DNA of 57,486 bases from Bacteroidales bacterium UBA4345 (GTDB lineage: Bacteria; Bacteroidota; Bacteroidia; Bacteroidales; Paludibacteraceae), in assembly GCA_002396385.1 (NCBI GenBank), contig DGTD01000081.1, forward strand, positions 1-57,486, given 5' to 3'. Shown here piece by piece: positions 33,291 to 42,447 of this stretch. The notes under the pieces are model-generated. The model saw only the letters and a list, made by a program, of their open reading frames with translations, searched no databases and was not told the DNA's origin. Position 1 is the stretch's first letter. Every line of letters begins with the position of its first letter. Made by a program: the position numbers and the translations under genes.

Positions 33291-34337
33291 ATGAATTATA
33301 TCATTACTGGGGGTTCTGGGTTTATTGGTACACATTTGGCAAATCTGTTGTCTGAAACTCATCCTGATGCTAAGATATGGAGTTTAGATATTGTTGATCC
33401 TTCTAAATTAGAAGGAATGAGTGAACAGCAGTTACAGGAATACACCACTATTAAGCAGTGGAAATCTCCTGTGGTTGATGGTGAAACTCGTAAGGCGACT
33501 TTTGTTTATTGCGATGTTCGTAAACCTATTGAGAATCTCCCTTTTACTCCTTCTCCTGATGATGTGATTTTCAATTTCGCTGCTGTTCATCGTACGCCAG
33601 GACACCCCGATTTGTCATATTTTGAAACAAATATTCGTGGGGCTGAAAATGTTACAGCTTTTGCTGAAAAATATGGCATTAAGAAGATGGTGTTCACCAG
33701 TTCTATAGCACCTTACGGAGCTGCAGAAGAATTGAAAACAGAAAATACTCTTCCTACTCCTAATACTCCTTACGGTATTTCAAAATTGGTGGCTGAAAAA
33801 ATACACCAAATGTGGCATGCTAAAGATGCTGTGAATAGACAACTGACAATAGTCCGACCTGGCGTTGTTTATGGTAAAGGTGAGAATGGAAACTTTACAC
33901 GTTTGTATTGGGGTATAAGAAAACATACTTTTGCTTATCCCGGTCGTAGAGACACGATTAAGGCGTGTGTATATGTAAAGGAATTAGTAAGGTTTATTTT
34001 GTGGAATGTAGATAAACCAACTCCACATAACGAAATCTACAATTGTACTTTCGAACCTGCGTTTACTATTGAGCAGATTGTAAATGCTATGAAAGAGCAG
34101 ACAGGACTTAAGCAGTTTGTTCCATACATTCCTAATAGCTTGATTATGCCTGCTGCCGCTCTTGCAAAATGTTTGGGCAGTCCTATGGGAATTTGTCCTG
34201 CACGCGTTAGGAAACTTCAGATTTCTACCAATATCTGTGGTAAGAAAATGGCTGATTCGGGTTATCAGTTGAAGTATTCTTTTGATGAGTCTCTAAAAGA
34301 TTGGTTCCAAGATAATAAAAATCAATTTTTGAAATAA
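33291..34337 (+). CDS. NAD-dependent epimerase/dehydratase (extended SDR) (2)
   Basis: The 348-residue protein has IITGGSGFIGTHLA for NAD binding, a serine site (FTSSIAPYG), PYGISKLVAEK for YxxxK, and RPGVVYGKGENGNF, all of the UDP-sugar epimerase/dehydratase type. It differs from the other SDR in the locus. A terminator hairpin follows within 15 nt, so this is the end of one transcription segment. The likely role is making a nucleotide sugar for the GTs here. Confidence 0.85.
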   Translation: MNYIITGGSGFIGTHLANLLSETHPDAKIWSLDIVDPSKLEGMSEQQLQEYTTIKQWKSPVVDGETRKATFVYCDVRKPIENLPFTPSPDDVIFNFAAVHRTPGHPDLSYFETNIRGAENVTAFAEKYGIKKMVFTSSIAPYGAAEELKTENTLPTPNTPYGISKLVAEKIHQMWHAKDAVNRQLTIVRPGVVYGKGENGNFTRLYWGIRKHTFAYPGRRDTIKACVYVKELVRFILWNVDKPTPHNEIYNCTFEPAFTIEQIVNAMKEQTGLKQFVPYIPNSLIMPAAALAKCLGSPMGICPARVRKLQISTNICGKKMADSGYQLKYSFDESLKDWFQDNKNQFLK

Positions 34338-34350
34338 GATATTTAATGTA

Positions 34351-34384
34351 AAGAACAGAGATTACTACTCTGTTCTTTTTTTGT
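34351..34384 (+). terminator. Intrinsic terminator or attenuator ahead of glf
   Basis: AGAACAGA (34352-34359) and TCTGTTCT (34369-34376) form an 8-bp stem with a 9-nt loop, followed by a run of eight T. It lies inside the continuous plus-strand locus, between the SDR gene and glf, where UpxY-type antitermination might allow read-through. Confidence 0.75.
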
Positions 34385-34395
34385 TGGTTCTCTTT

Positions 34396-35532
34396 ATGCC
34401 TAAACATTACGATTACCTCGTTGTCGGCTCCGGGCTTTACGGGGCCACTTTCGCCTACTTGGCTAAAAAACAGGGCAAGAAGTGCCTGGTTATAGATAAA
34501 CGTCCGCAGTTGGGCGGTAACCTTTATTGTGAAAACATAGCAGGCATAGATGTGCACAAGTATGGTGCACACATTTTCCACACTTCAAACAAGGAGGTTT
34601 GGAAGTTGGCTAACGAGGTTGTTGAATTCAACCGTTACACCAATAGCCCTGTGGCTAATTATAAGGGTGAACTCTATAACCTACCGTTCAATATGAACAC
34701 CTTCAACAAAATGTGGGGGGTGAAGACTCCGGCTGAGGCTCAGGCGAAGATTGACGAGCAGAAGGCTGAGGCTGTTGCCAGAATGAAGGCTGAGGGTAGG
34801 ACCGAACCTGCGAACCTCGAGGAACAAGCTCAGTTGCTGATTGGGCGTGACGTGTACGAGAAACTCATTAAGGGCTACACCGAAAAGCAGTGGGGTAGAA
34901 GCTGCACCGAGTTGCCTGCCTTCATCATCAAGCGCCTGCCTGTCCGTTTGGTATTCGACAATAATTATTTTAACGATGACTATCAAGGTGTTCCAATCGG
35001 CGGATATAATAAACTGATAGATGGTTTGCTAAGTGGAACAGAAACTCGCACAGGAGTAGATTTTCTCGAACATCGGGAAGAGTTGGCCAAACTGGCGGAA
35101 AAAATCGTCTTTACTGGCAAAATCGACGAATACTACAACTTCCAATTTGGCCCGTTACAGTACCGAACCGTACGTTTTGAGACGGAGGTCCTCGATGTTC
35201 CCAACTATCAGGGTAATGCTGTTGTGAACTACACCGAGCGCGAGGTCCCTTATACCCGTATCATTGAGCATAAGCATTTCGCTATGTTCGGACAGCAGGT
35301 ATACGATTGCCGTAAAACCGTAATCAGTAGGGAGTTTAGCACTGAGTGGAAACCGGGTATGGAAAGCTATTATCCGGTTAACGATGTACGGAATGCGGAG
35401 CTGTATGCGAAGTACAAGGCGTTGGCCGATGCTGAGAAAAATGTGATATTTGGTGGCCGGTTGGCTGAATATAAGTATTACGATATGGACGATACGATGG
35501 AGAGTGTGATGAGAAAGTTCAGCCTCCTATAG
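34396..35532 (+). CDS. glf: UDP-galactopyranose mutase
   Basis: The 378-residue flavoenzyme converts UDP-galactopyranose to UDP-galactofuranose, a cytoplasmic step needed for galactofuranose in surface glycans. It begins DYLVVGSGLYGATFAYLAKK and continues with IDKRPQLGGNLYCENI and HKYGAHIFHTSNKEVW, the Glf signature. ATG 34396 is chosen over an upstream TTG. No galactofuranosyltransferase is labelled here, but one of the GTs may use the product. By eye its GC is higher than that of the preceding 18 kb. Confidence 0.94.
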   Translation: MPKHYDYLVVGSGLYGATFAYLAKKQGKKCLVIDKRPQLGGNLYCENIAGIDVHKYGAHIFHTSNKEVWKLANEVVEFNRYTNSPVANYKGELYNLPFNMNTFNKMWGVKTPAEAQAKIDEQKAEAVARMKAEGRTEPANLEEQAQLLIGRDVYEKLIKGYTEKQWGRSCTELPAFIIKRLPVRLVFDNNYFNDDYQGVPIGGYNKLIDGLLSGTETRTGVDFLEHREELAKLAEKIVFTGKIDEYYNFQFGPLQYRTVRFETEVLDVPNYQGNAVVNYTEREVPYTRIIEHKHFAMFGQQVYDCRKTVISREFSTEWKPGMESYYPVNDVRNAELYAKYKALADAEKNVIFGGRLAEYKYYDMDDTMESVMRKFSLL

Positions 35533-35555
35533 CGTATGGAATGGTTTTGTATAAA

Positions 35556-35583
35556 TAAAGGCGGCTTGGTAGCCGCTTTTGTC
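35556..35583 (+). terminator. Short terminator after glf
   Basis: GCGGCT (35561-35566) pairs with AGCCGC (35571-35576) around TGGT, then TTTT. It is a short intrinsic terminator between glf and the next gene. Confidence 0.6.
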
Positions 35584-35591
35584 GTTAAAGC

Positions 35592-36686
35592 ATGAAAACG
35601 GAAACCTTTCTTTTGTTCGCTTTATTGCGTAACGCCCTTTTTCAAGAACCCTTGAAAGTTGACGAATGGCGGAATGTGGATTGGAACCTGCTCTATGCTC
35701 TGGTAAAATCGCATACGTTGCAAACATTGGTGGCCGAAGCGGTTTTGTCGTTACCGGACGATTGCTGTGTGCCACTTGGCATTCGCGGTGAATTGACGCG
35801 GCTAATGGGCCGAAATATGGCTGAGCATATGCGACTGAATGCCGATATAGCGAAAGTCTTCCACCTTTTAGTCGGGAAAGGTTTTCATCCGGTTCTTATG
35901 AAGGGCCAGGGAAATGCGGCTTTTTACCCCAAAAACCTGTTGCGCAAGTGTGGAGATGTTGACATCTACGTCGGGGAAACTGATTATGATGCGGCTTGCC
36001 GGTTCTTGCTGGAAAATTTGGATAATGCTGTCTTGAAAGGGGAGAGTGAGAAACATCGGGTTATATTTTGGGGAAAGACCGATTTGGAGATACACCGAAT
36101 TGCCGAGGCTCCTATTCCGCCACAAAATGCGCTTGTCTACGCGGATTTGGTCAACAAGTATTTTTCCCAACCCGACTATGTGGTGATTGCGGGGCAGAAA
36201 ATAGCTGTCCCGCCAGTTCAGTTCAATGCGGTATATGTTTTCTACCATCTGTACCGGCATTTTAAACTGAGGGGTATAAGTTTGCGCCAGTTTTGTGATG
36301 TTGCGGTGCTATTACACCAATTCGCTGGAAGAATCGATCTGCGGCAACTGAAAGAAGACTTGGCCGAATTCCGGCTGATGGAGGGTTGGCAGTTGTTCGG
36401 TTCCGTCTTTGTCCGTTATTTGGGACTCCCGCAATCTGAGTTCCCGTTTTATAGGGGAATCTCCGAAAAGAAATCGGAAAGACTTGCACGGCTGGTCGTC
36501 GACGATGGCGATTTCGAAAAAAATGTGGGTCGTTATTATAAGGGAACGTCTTTTTGGGGCCAGAAATTCTATTCATTCTGTGGGCTCAATTCTCGTTATT
36601 GGCGTATTGCCCGCATTTCGCCTTCTATGGCGCTGACAACCTATCCTTATATCGTAAAGTGCGGTATAAAGGCGGCGTTCCGATAA
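35592..36686 (+). CDS. NTP_transf_5 nucleotidyltransferase-like protein
   Basis: The 364-residue protein has VLMKGQGNAAFYPKNLLRKC followed by GDVDIYVGETDYD, the acidic motif of the NTP_transf_5 family (nucleotidyltransferase fold), and a DLEIHRIAE stretch. The family often ends polysaccharide loci in Bacteroidales, but no substrate has been pinned down in the sequence. It is the last plus-strand gene of the locus and ends at a bidirectional terminator. Confidence 0.75.
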   Translation: MKTETFLLFALLRNALFQEPLKVDEWRNVDWNLLYALVKSHTLQTLVAEAVLSLPDDCCVPLGIRGELTRLMGRNMAEHMRLNADIAKVFHLLVGKGFHPVLMKGQGNAAFYPKNLLRKCGDVDIYVGETDYDAACRFLLENLDNAVLKGESEKHRVIFWGKTDLEIHRIAEAPIPPQNALVYADLVNKYFSQPDYVVIAGQKIAVPPVQFNAVYVFYHLYRHFKLRGISLRQFCDVAVLLHQFAGRIDLRQLKEDLAEFRLMEGWQLFGSVFVRYLGLPQSEFPFYRGISEKKSERLARLVVDDGDFEKNVGRYYKGTSFWGQKFYSFCGLNSRYWRIARISPSMALTTYPYIVKCGIKAAFR

Positions 36687-36716
36687 AAAAAGCGGCTTTG
36701 CAAGCCGCTTTTTTTA
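36684..36716. terminator. Bidirectional terminator ending the capsule locus
   Basis: AAAAAGCGGCTT and AAGCCGCTTTTT flank a TGC loop (about 36686-36713), with A and T runs on both sides. It separates the NTP_transf_5 gene from the convergent lipid kinase, whose stop codon lies within it. Confidence 0.85.
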
Positions 36717-37595
36717 TTCTCCGGCAATCACCTTCAAGGCATTTGCCACGATTTTCACATTTATGGTATCGCCGAATTCGACTGGGTCTCCGTCAAAATG
36801 GAACGGACCTTTCTGTTTGCGTCTGAGGGTTGCGCTTTTGGCCTTGAACTCTTCTAACAAATTGTTTTTATACAATTTCCTGGTCAGCAGTTGGTAGGTC
36901 AGTTTGGGTACATTGTACCATTTAAATGGCTTAATGATACTGACGTCTAGCCAACCGTCATTGGTTTCTGCCAGAGGGGCAATATATCCCTCGTTGCCGT
37001 ACTGGCTTGCATTGGCAAAAGTAACCACAAAAGCATTCCGCTCAATAATCTTGCCGTCGGCCTCTATAATGTAGGTTTCTGGTTGGTATCTCCAAAAACC
37101 TTTGAGAATCAGTTTTAAATAGGTGAGCAATCCGCGTGTTGGCTGTTGGGCAAACTCCCAGGCTATTTGTGCGTCGAATCCAGCGCCACATGTACAGAAA
37201 AATTTATGGTCGTTAACCACACCATAGTCTAAAGGCTGTAGTCTGTAGGTGTTGATGGTGCAGAGTGCGTCTGCCGGCTCAAGGGGAATGTGCAGGTGGC
37301 GGGCTAGCCCGTTGCCTGACCCGAAGGGAACTATGCCGAAAACAGTTCCCGTTCCTGTGAGCGAGGAGGCAATTTCGTTGATGGTGCCGTCTCCACCACA
37401 GGCCACTACGGCGTCGTAGCCTTCTGCTGCAAATTTGGCTGCCAATTCTTTACCATGCCCGGCATATTCGGTGAAGACGGTGGTAACGTCGAATTTGTTT
37501 TTGTCGATGCGTTGGTCGATTAATGTTGGCAGTTCTTTTTTTTCGGCTGTCCCTGAGTGCGGATTTATTATGAATGCTATCTTTAGTTTTCCCAT
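36714..37595 (-). CDS. Diacylglycerol/lipid kinase family protein (YegS/DagK-like)
   Basis: The 293-residue protein begins MGKLKIAFIINPHSGTAEKK and has the nucleotide-binding CGGDGTINE and PFGSGNGLARHL motifs of the YegS/BmrU/DgkB kinase family. It phosphorylates a lipid alcohol (diacylglycerol, ceramide or sphingoid base) at the membrane. Sphingolipid-making Bacteroidales use relatives for this, but the substrate is not fixed here. I use the ATG at 37595; a longer frame to 37649 adds 18 low-complexity residues. Confidence 0.85.
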   Translation of the reverse strand: MGKLKIAFIINPHSGTAEKKELPTLIDQRIDKNKFDVTTVFTEYAGHGKELAAKFAAEGYDAVVACGGDGTINEIASSLTGTGTVFGIVPFGSGNGLARHLHIPLEPADALCTINTYRLQPLDYGVVNDHKFFCTCGAGFDAQIAWEFAQQPTRGLLTYLKLILKGFWRYQPETYIIEADGKIIERNAFVVTFANASQYGNEGYIAPLAETNDGWLDVSIIKPFKWYNVPKLTYQLLTRKLYKNNLLEEFKAKSATLRRKQKGPFHFDGDPVEFGDTINVKIVANALKVIAGE

Positions 37596-37718
37596 TTTCG
37601 CTTTTTGTTTTGTACTTGTTTCGGGTTTCAAACCAGAAACTTCAGTCACAATTTTCTTTCTTTTCTACAAAAATACATTTTTTAAATCTATATTTGTTAT
37701 AGACTAAACGCAAAACCT

Positions 37719-38999
37719 ATGAGAGAAGATCTTGTTTCATATATTTGGCGATACCGTATGTGGGGCGATGCCAGTTTAACCACTGTTAAGGGTGATCCAG
37801 TTGAGGTAATCGATGTGGGGTTGCCTAATTATGGGGCTGGTCCCGATTTTTTTAATGCCAAGGTGCGTATTGCCGGAACTCTTTGGGCGGGTAATGTGGA
37901 GATTCATGTGCGGGCTTCCGACTGGAACCGCCACCAGCATCAAAACGATGTTGCGTACAACTCGGTTATTTTGCATGTTGTCGCAAATAGCGATGCCGAG
38001 GTGAAAAACCAGAAGGGGGACTGCCTGCCTCAAATACAGCTGCCAATTGAACCGCGCTACATAAATTTGGCTGAACAGCTGTGTCAGTCACACCAACCTA
38101 TTCCTTGTGGACATTATTGGGACGAGCACCTTAAAACGCGTCTGCAGTTTATGATGAACGGGTTACTGTGCGAACGCCTGGAACACAAGGTGGTGGCTAT
38201 CCGGCAAATATTGGAAAACAATTGTAACGACTGGGAGGAGACTTTTTACCAGGTTTTGGCCAAAAGTTTTGGTATGAAAGTGAATGAAACGCCATTCGTG
38301 CTGTTGGCAAAGTCGCTACCCCAACATATTTTGGCTAAACAGAAAGACAACCTGTTGCAGCTAGAGGCACTGTTTATTGGTCAGGCCGGCCTGCTCGATA
38401 GAGTGGAATGTTCCGACTCGTATACCGACCAGCTGCGTGCCGAATATCATTTTCTGCGACAGAAATACTCTCTTTCCCCTATAGACCCTTCTTTGTGGAG
38501 AATGGGGCGCATACGTCCGGCTAGTTCTCCCTATATCAGACTTGCAGAATTTGCGATGCTGACTCACAAGAGTGAGCATCTGTTCCGTAAGGTCGTCGAC
38601 ACTTCAGATCCTAAAGAGATGTATAACCTGTTTGCCTCTGGAACTTCTGAATACTGGAATAACCACTACCAACTTGCTGTATGGAGCAAGAAATCGGAAA
38701 AAAATATCGGTGAGGCTATGCGCAACAATATTCTGATTAACTGTGTCGTGCCTATGTTGTTCGCCTATGGTAAACATATTGGCGATGAAAAACTGACCGA
38801 ACGTGTTTTCGATTTGTTGGAGGGTATTCCTGCCGAGAGTAACGCTATTATTGATACATGGAAAAATTATGGTGTGGTGTCGCATAATGCCTACGATACG
38901 CAGGCTTTATTGGAGCAGATGAAGAGTTACTGCCTGAAAAAGGAATGCTTGCGCTGTAAGTTGGGACACCAGATTTTCAAGCGGTTGCCTGTTTCGTAA
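37719..38999 (+). CDS. DUF2851 family protein
   Basis: The 426-residue protein matches DUF2851: it opens MREDLVSYIWRYRMWGDAS, then VIDVGLPNYGAGPDFFNAKV and GNVEIHVRASDWNRHQH. The family is found in nearly all Bacteroidetes with no assigned function. A TATATTTG element at 37689-37696 could be its -7 box, but the -33 is poor. It has no signal peptide, so a cytoplasmic role is expected. The last 20 residues contain a CxxC pair. Confidence 0.82.
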   Translation: MREDLVSYIWRYRMWGDASLTTVKGDPVEVIDVGLPNYGAGPDFFNAKVRIAGTLWAGNVEIHVRASDWNRHQHQNDVAYNSVILHVVANSDAEVKNQKGDCLPQIQLPIEPRYINLAEQLCQSHQPIPCGHYWDEHLKTRLQFMMNGLLCERLEHKVVAIRQILENNCNDWEETFYQVLAKSFGMKVNETPFVLLAKSLPQHILAKQKDNLLQLEALFIGQAGLLDRVECSDSYTDQLRAEYHFLRQKYSLSPIDPSLWRMGRIRPASSPYIRLAEFAMLTHKSEHLFRKVVDTSDPKEMYNLFASGTSEYWNNHYQLAVWSKKSEKNIGEAMRNNILINCVVPMLFAYGKHIGDEKLTERVFDLLEGIPAESNAIIDTWKNYGVVSHNAYDTQALLEQMKSYCLKKECLRCKLGHQIFKRLPVS

Positions 39000-39058
39000 A
39001 TTATGTTAAGAAACTGGAAAGGAGTAGTGGCGCTAGGCTGGAAGTCTGGCATACAGAA

Positions 39059-39090
39059 TGTGGCTGGAATTAAATAAAAAAGTAATTTTG
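39059..39090 (+). promoter_or_regulatory. Candidate promoter of the metallophosphoesterase gene
   Basis: TGTG at 39059-39062, a 20-nt spacer and TAATTTTG at 39083-39090 match the Bacteroides consensus with one mismatch in the -33. The start site would lie about 16 nt before the ATG. Confidence 0.45.
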
Positions 39091-39112
39091 TGGTGAATTT
39101 CAAAAAACTATT

Positions 39113-40918
39113 ATGAAAAGAATACTCCTTTTGGGTGCGTTCATGGTGTGTTTCGTGAACTCAAATGCAAAAACCCAAGACGGTGGAAATACCCGTGTGA
39201 TGGTTGTTAGTGATCCGCATATGCTAGTCGAAACTAATGCTGAAGCGCTAAACTTTAACAAGGGTGGTAAATTAGACAAGACAAGTCCTGCTATTTTTAC
39301 AAAGGCTCTTGAAATCGTTGCCCAGGCAAAACCACAGGCTTTGTTGGTGTGTGGCGATATGACCTTCAATGGCGAGGCCAGTGGACATAAACAAGTGGCA
39401 GCAGCTCTGTCTATGATTGAGAAAAAAGGAATTCCTGTTCTTGTTATTCCTGGTAACCATGATATCTTGAACCCGTTTTCGGAAGATCCAGAAGGTGAGA
39501 ATGTGACTGTTAAACAGTTTAAAACACTATATGGCGCCTTCGGTTTGGGAACTGACAGCGACCTTGAGAATGTCAGCCGCGATAAAAAATCATTGTCTTG
39601 GGCTGGTAGCCTGAAAGGTACTGATTTGGCCATTATCGGTCTAGACGGTAATATATATGACTCGACTTCTGAGTTCTATAGCGACGGATGCATCCGTAAA
39701 TCGACTCTCGATTGGATGACGGCCCAGGCGTTATCTCTCAGAAAGAAAGGGAAAATGGTTGTGTGTATGGTTCATCACCAACTGCTTGAACATGTGCCCG
39801 GACAGTCGCTTCTGGCGCAGTCTTCTTTGCTGAATAAGAAGTTTACAAAAAATCCTGTCGATGGAGATGACGAAGAGGCTGTTTCACAATCTGATTTGCA
39901 GAAGGCTTTTGCTGATGCCCAAATACAATATGTTCTGACTGGGCATTTCCACATCCACCACACCCAGAACAAGACTGTGAAGAATTCGTCGGGCGATGAT
40001 TTCACTCTGACTGAACTGACTACTGGTGGCCTGTCTACCTATCCCAACTGGTTGCGTACGCTCGTTTTCGACACTAAGAACGGCCAATTGGCCAGTTCTA
40101 CATCTTCTATGGTCCAGTGTAAGGTGGATGAACTTGACTTACAGACGGTTTCGAAAGAAGAACTGACTACATGGGCTACATCAAACTATGGCTCCACTGT
40201 TGCTTCCCTTATCAGTATGATGAACAGCGATGTTGACAAATACGAAATATATGACGGTACAACACTGTTCCAGTTGGAGGAGTCGGCATATCCTGATGTG
40301 CTGTATACCCGCTACTTCGACAATTACGAATGGCAACCTCTGTTCGTCCCTTTCGATATGCAGTATGACGACTGGAACGATAACTTTGAAGTGGCCAGGT
40401 TTCTTTCTGCAAAGGGCGACAGCCTGAATTTTACCTCGTTGAAGGGAGGAGATACATTGAAAATGAATACTCCGGCATTAATCAGATTGAAAAGCAAGAA
40501 TTCTGCGGGACTCTTTACCGTTACGACAAGTGTTAAGACTTCAGATCGGGCAACTGTAATGCCGGTAGAGGACTCGCAATCCTTTTCTTCTGATGTCGTC
40601 CTGCAGGGAACATACGAGGGTCTGACTAAAGAGTCTCTATCTCAGAACAACAGCTTTTCTCTTTCCTCTGGTCAGTTGGTGCCTTTGGATAGTGGTGCGA
40701 ATGCAGATAGCGATGTCGTTCTTCTTCCCCAGCGGTGGTTTCTGACAGAGAACAGCGGAAACGCTGACCGTGTGTTCTCCCTAAGCACGGGTATCCCTGT
40801 GGTTGAGTCTGCAGTTGATAGTCAAATTTTGAAAAATGGTAAGTATTTCATCGATGGGCGATTGGTTGTAGTGAAGAATGGTAAAATGTTTAATATGAGT
40901 GGGCAGATGAAGAAATAG
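39113..40918 (+). CDS. Secreted calcineurin-like metallophosphoesterase
   Basis: The 601-residue protein has a signal peptide (about 1-20, ending NSNA) and a metallophosphoesterase core: VSDPHM, CGDMTFNGE, IPGNHDI, CMVHHQ and LTGHFHIHH. It therefore hydrolyses phosphoesters outside the cytoplasm, with substrate unknown. About 250 residues after the core (from roughly 350) are beta-rich without known motifs and may bind a glycan or anchor the protein. It is monocistronic, with terminators on both sides of the following convergent pair. Confidence 0.83.
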   Translation: MKRILLLGAFMVCFVNSNAKTQDGGNTRVMVVSDPHMLVETNAEALNFNKGGKLDKTSPAIFTKALEIVAQAKPQALLVCGDMTFNGEASGHKQVAAALSMIEKKGIPVLVIPGNHDILNPFSEDPEGENVTVKQFKTLYGAFGLGTDSDLENVSRDKKSLSWAGSLKGTDLAIIGLDGNIYDSTSEFYSDGCIRKSTLDWMTAQALSLRKKGKMVVCMVHHQLLEHVPGQSLLAQSSLLNKKFTKNPVDGDDEEAVSQSDLQKAFADAQIQYVLTGHFHIHHTQNKTVKNSSGDDFTLTELTTGGLSTYPNWLRTLVFDTKNGQLASSTSSMVQCKVDELDLQTVSKEELTTWATSNYGSTVASLISMMNSDVDKYEIYDGTTLFQLEESAYPDVLYTRYFDNYEWQPLFVPFDMQYDDWNDNFEVARFLSAKGDSLNFTSLKGGDTLKMNTPALIRLKSKNSAGLFTVTTSVKTSDRATVMPVEDSQSFSSDVVLQGTYEGLTKESLSQNNSFSLSSGQLVPLDSGANADSDVVLLPQRWFLTENSGNADRVFSLSTGIPVVESAVDSQILKNGKYFIDGRLVVVKNGKMFNMSGQMKK

Positions 40919-40984
40919 TCGTAAAAAAGAAAAGGAAAGGGGCTTGATGGGCCTCATTCCCTTTAACAGATAGGTTCAAAGACA

Positions 40985-41025
40985 AACAAGAAAGGCGGCC
41001 TGACAATGGGTCGCCTTTCTTGTTG
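40985..41025. terminator. Bidirectional terminator
   Basis: A 13-bp stem (AACAAGAAAGGCG at 40985-40997 with its complement at 41012-41024) lies between the phosphoesterase gene and the convergent DUF2490 gene. Confidence 0.8.
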
Positions 41026-41039
41026 ATTGTTGTACGGAC

Positions 41040-41741
41040 TTAGAATTTGTATTTATAACCGATGCAGAGCATAAAGCGGTCCTCGGGGTTGCCAACGTTC
41101 ATCTCGTCGTCGATCTGAAACCCAAGGTCAAAGGCGTTATGCCTGTTCAACTGGTATTTTGCTCCTACGCGGTAGCGCATATCGACCAAATCGTTTCCGT
41201 TAATACTGTTGGTGGTGACGAACGCTTCGGCAGAAACATAGGGAAAAAGGTAGATGCCTTTTATCTTTTGCTCGGCCCCAGCCTTTATGCGGAGCAAGTC
41301 TTTGGGGTTTTGCGCGTAAGTCTTGTATTTGGTCGACTGGTAGGTCGACTGCCATTTAACTCGCAAGTCCATTTCCAACCGCGAATAAACTTTATGCTTC
41401 AGGTCGAACCCCAGGCTGTAGCGGTGCCGGTAGGTATAATACTGTTTGCTCCCTCCGTTCCAATCGGCGAAGAAACAGTAACCAGCTTCAAAATCAAGCC
41501 ATTTCTTAATGACGGCATACCCGAAACCTCCTTCTGCGCTTATCCGGTCGAGCTCGGAACTGTTGTTGCGGAGTCGTGCGCCACCGCCAAACTCGGCGTC
41601 GAAGCGTTTGGTGATTCCCACTTTTGCTGCCACACCATAGTCGGTCGCAAAGTCTTGCTCGTCGGCCGATAGGGTAGCGGGCACAAGCAAGCCAAAGGCT
41701 ACCAGAAAAGGTAAGAGTATGTGTCGCTTAAGTTTATCCAT
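41040..41741 (-). CDS. DUF2490 outer-membrane beta-barrel protein
   Basis: The 233-residue protein has a signal peptide (LLPFLVAFGLLVPATLSA) and alternating amphipathic strands that end in YKYKF, with a terminal aromatic residue typical of outer-membrane barrels. It fits DUF2490. Its start overlaps the stop of the DUF4956 gene by 8 nt, so it belongs to the polyphosphate-polymerase operon. A transport or sensing role for the polymer is only an inference. Confidence 0.72.
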   Translation of the reverse strand: MDKLKRHILLPFLVAFGLLVPATLSADEQDFATDYGVAAKVGITKRFDAEFGGGARLRNNSSELDRISAEGGFGYAVIKKWLDFEAGYCFFADWNGGSKQYYTYRHRYSLGFDLKHKVYSRLEMDLRVKWQSTYQSTKYKTYAQNPKDLLRIKAGAEQKIKGIYLFPYVSAEAFVTTNSINGNDLVDMRYRVGAKYQLNRHNAFDLGFQIDDEMNVGNPEDRFMLCIGYKYKF

Positions 41742-42423
41742 TAAACTGCTTGGTTTTGGTAATCATGTCAATGGTGTTGATCTCATCGTTCTTTGTGTTG
41801 TAGTATACCTTTACGAAGCAGGTGTCCTTCAGAAAGTTGATATAGCCAATCTCGAATTTAACAATGTCGAGTCCGGTACGCGCTTTCAAATCTGCCATCA
41901 TTTCTTCGTGATGCTCGGGTGTAATGAGGTTGATTTTTTCATAAACGATGAATTTGCAGTTCGGTGTCTGCATCACCATGCGCCCTTCCATAATGAAACA
42001 CATGATGACGAATACGATGTTAGTGACAACCAGTTCGATGTGACTGACACTTGTTGCCAAACCGTTAATAACCGATATGCCGATAATCATGAACAAGTAC
42101 GTCATTTCACGGATAGGCACTGTTTCTGTACGGTAGCGCACAATGCCGAAAATGGCAAAGAGGCCTAATGCCAATCCCATCTGCAACTTTTCATGGCCTA
42201 GCAAGAAAATCAGCAGGAATACCGTTGTTGAAATCAACATAAAAGTGTACAGGTAATCCTGGCGTTTCGATTTCTTATAGTAGAAATAGCCTACGATAAT
42301 GAAGGAAATGAGGGTGTTGAACAGAAAGCGGACTATAAGTTCGCAAAAACTGTCTGAGTTGATAAGGGGAATACCAAAGAACGAGTAGTTCTCTAATCCC
42401 GATAGAATGCCTAGTAGATTCAT
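41734..42423 (-). CDS. DUF4956 inner-membrane protein
   Basis: The 229-residue protein has about four hydrophobic helices (FIIVGYFYY, FMLISTTVFLLIFLL and others) followed by a soluble C-terminal domain (MMADLKARTGLDIVKFEIGY). It matches DUF4956, which is regularly found next to VTC-type polymerases. It may anchor the polymerase to the membrane or help move the polymer (inference). It lies 24 nt after the VTC gene in the same operon. Confidence 0.8.
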   Translation of the reverse strand: MNLLGILSGLENYSFFGIPLINSDSFCELIVRFLFNTLISFIIVGYFYYKKSKRQDYLYTFMLISTTVFLLIFLLGHEKLQMGLALGLFAIFGIVRYRTETVPIREMTYLFMIIGISVINGLATSVSHIELVVTNIVFVIMCFIMEGRMVMQTPNCKFIVYEKINLITPEHHEEMMADLKARTGLDIVKFEIGYINFLKDTCFVKVYYNTKNDEINTIDMITKTKQFNG

Positions 42424-42447
42424 TTTATAATTACTTTTTTATTTACA

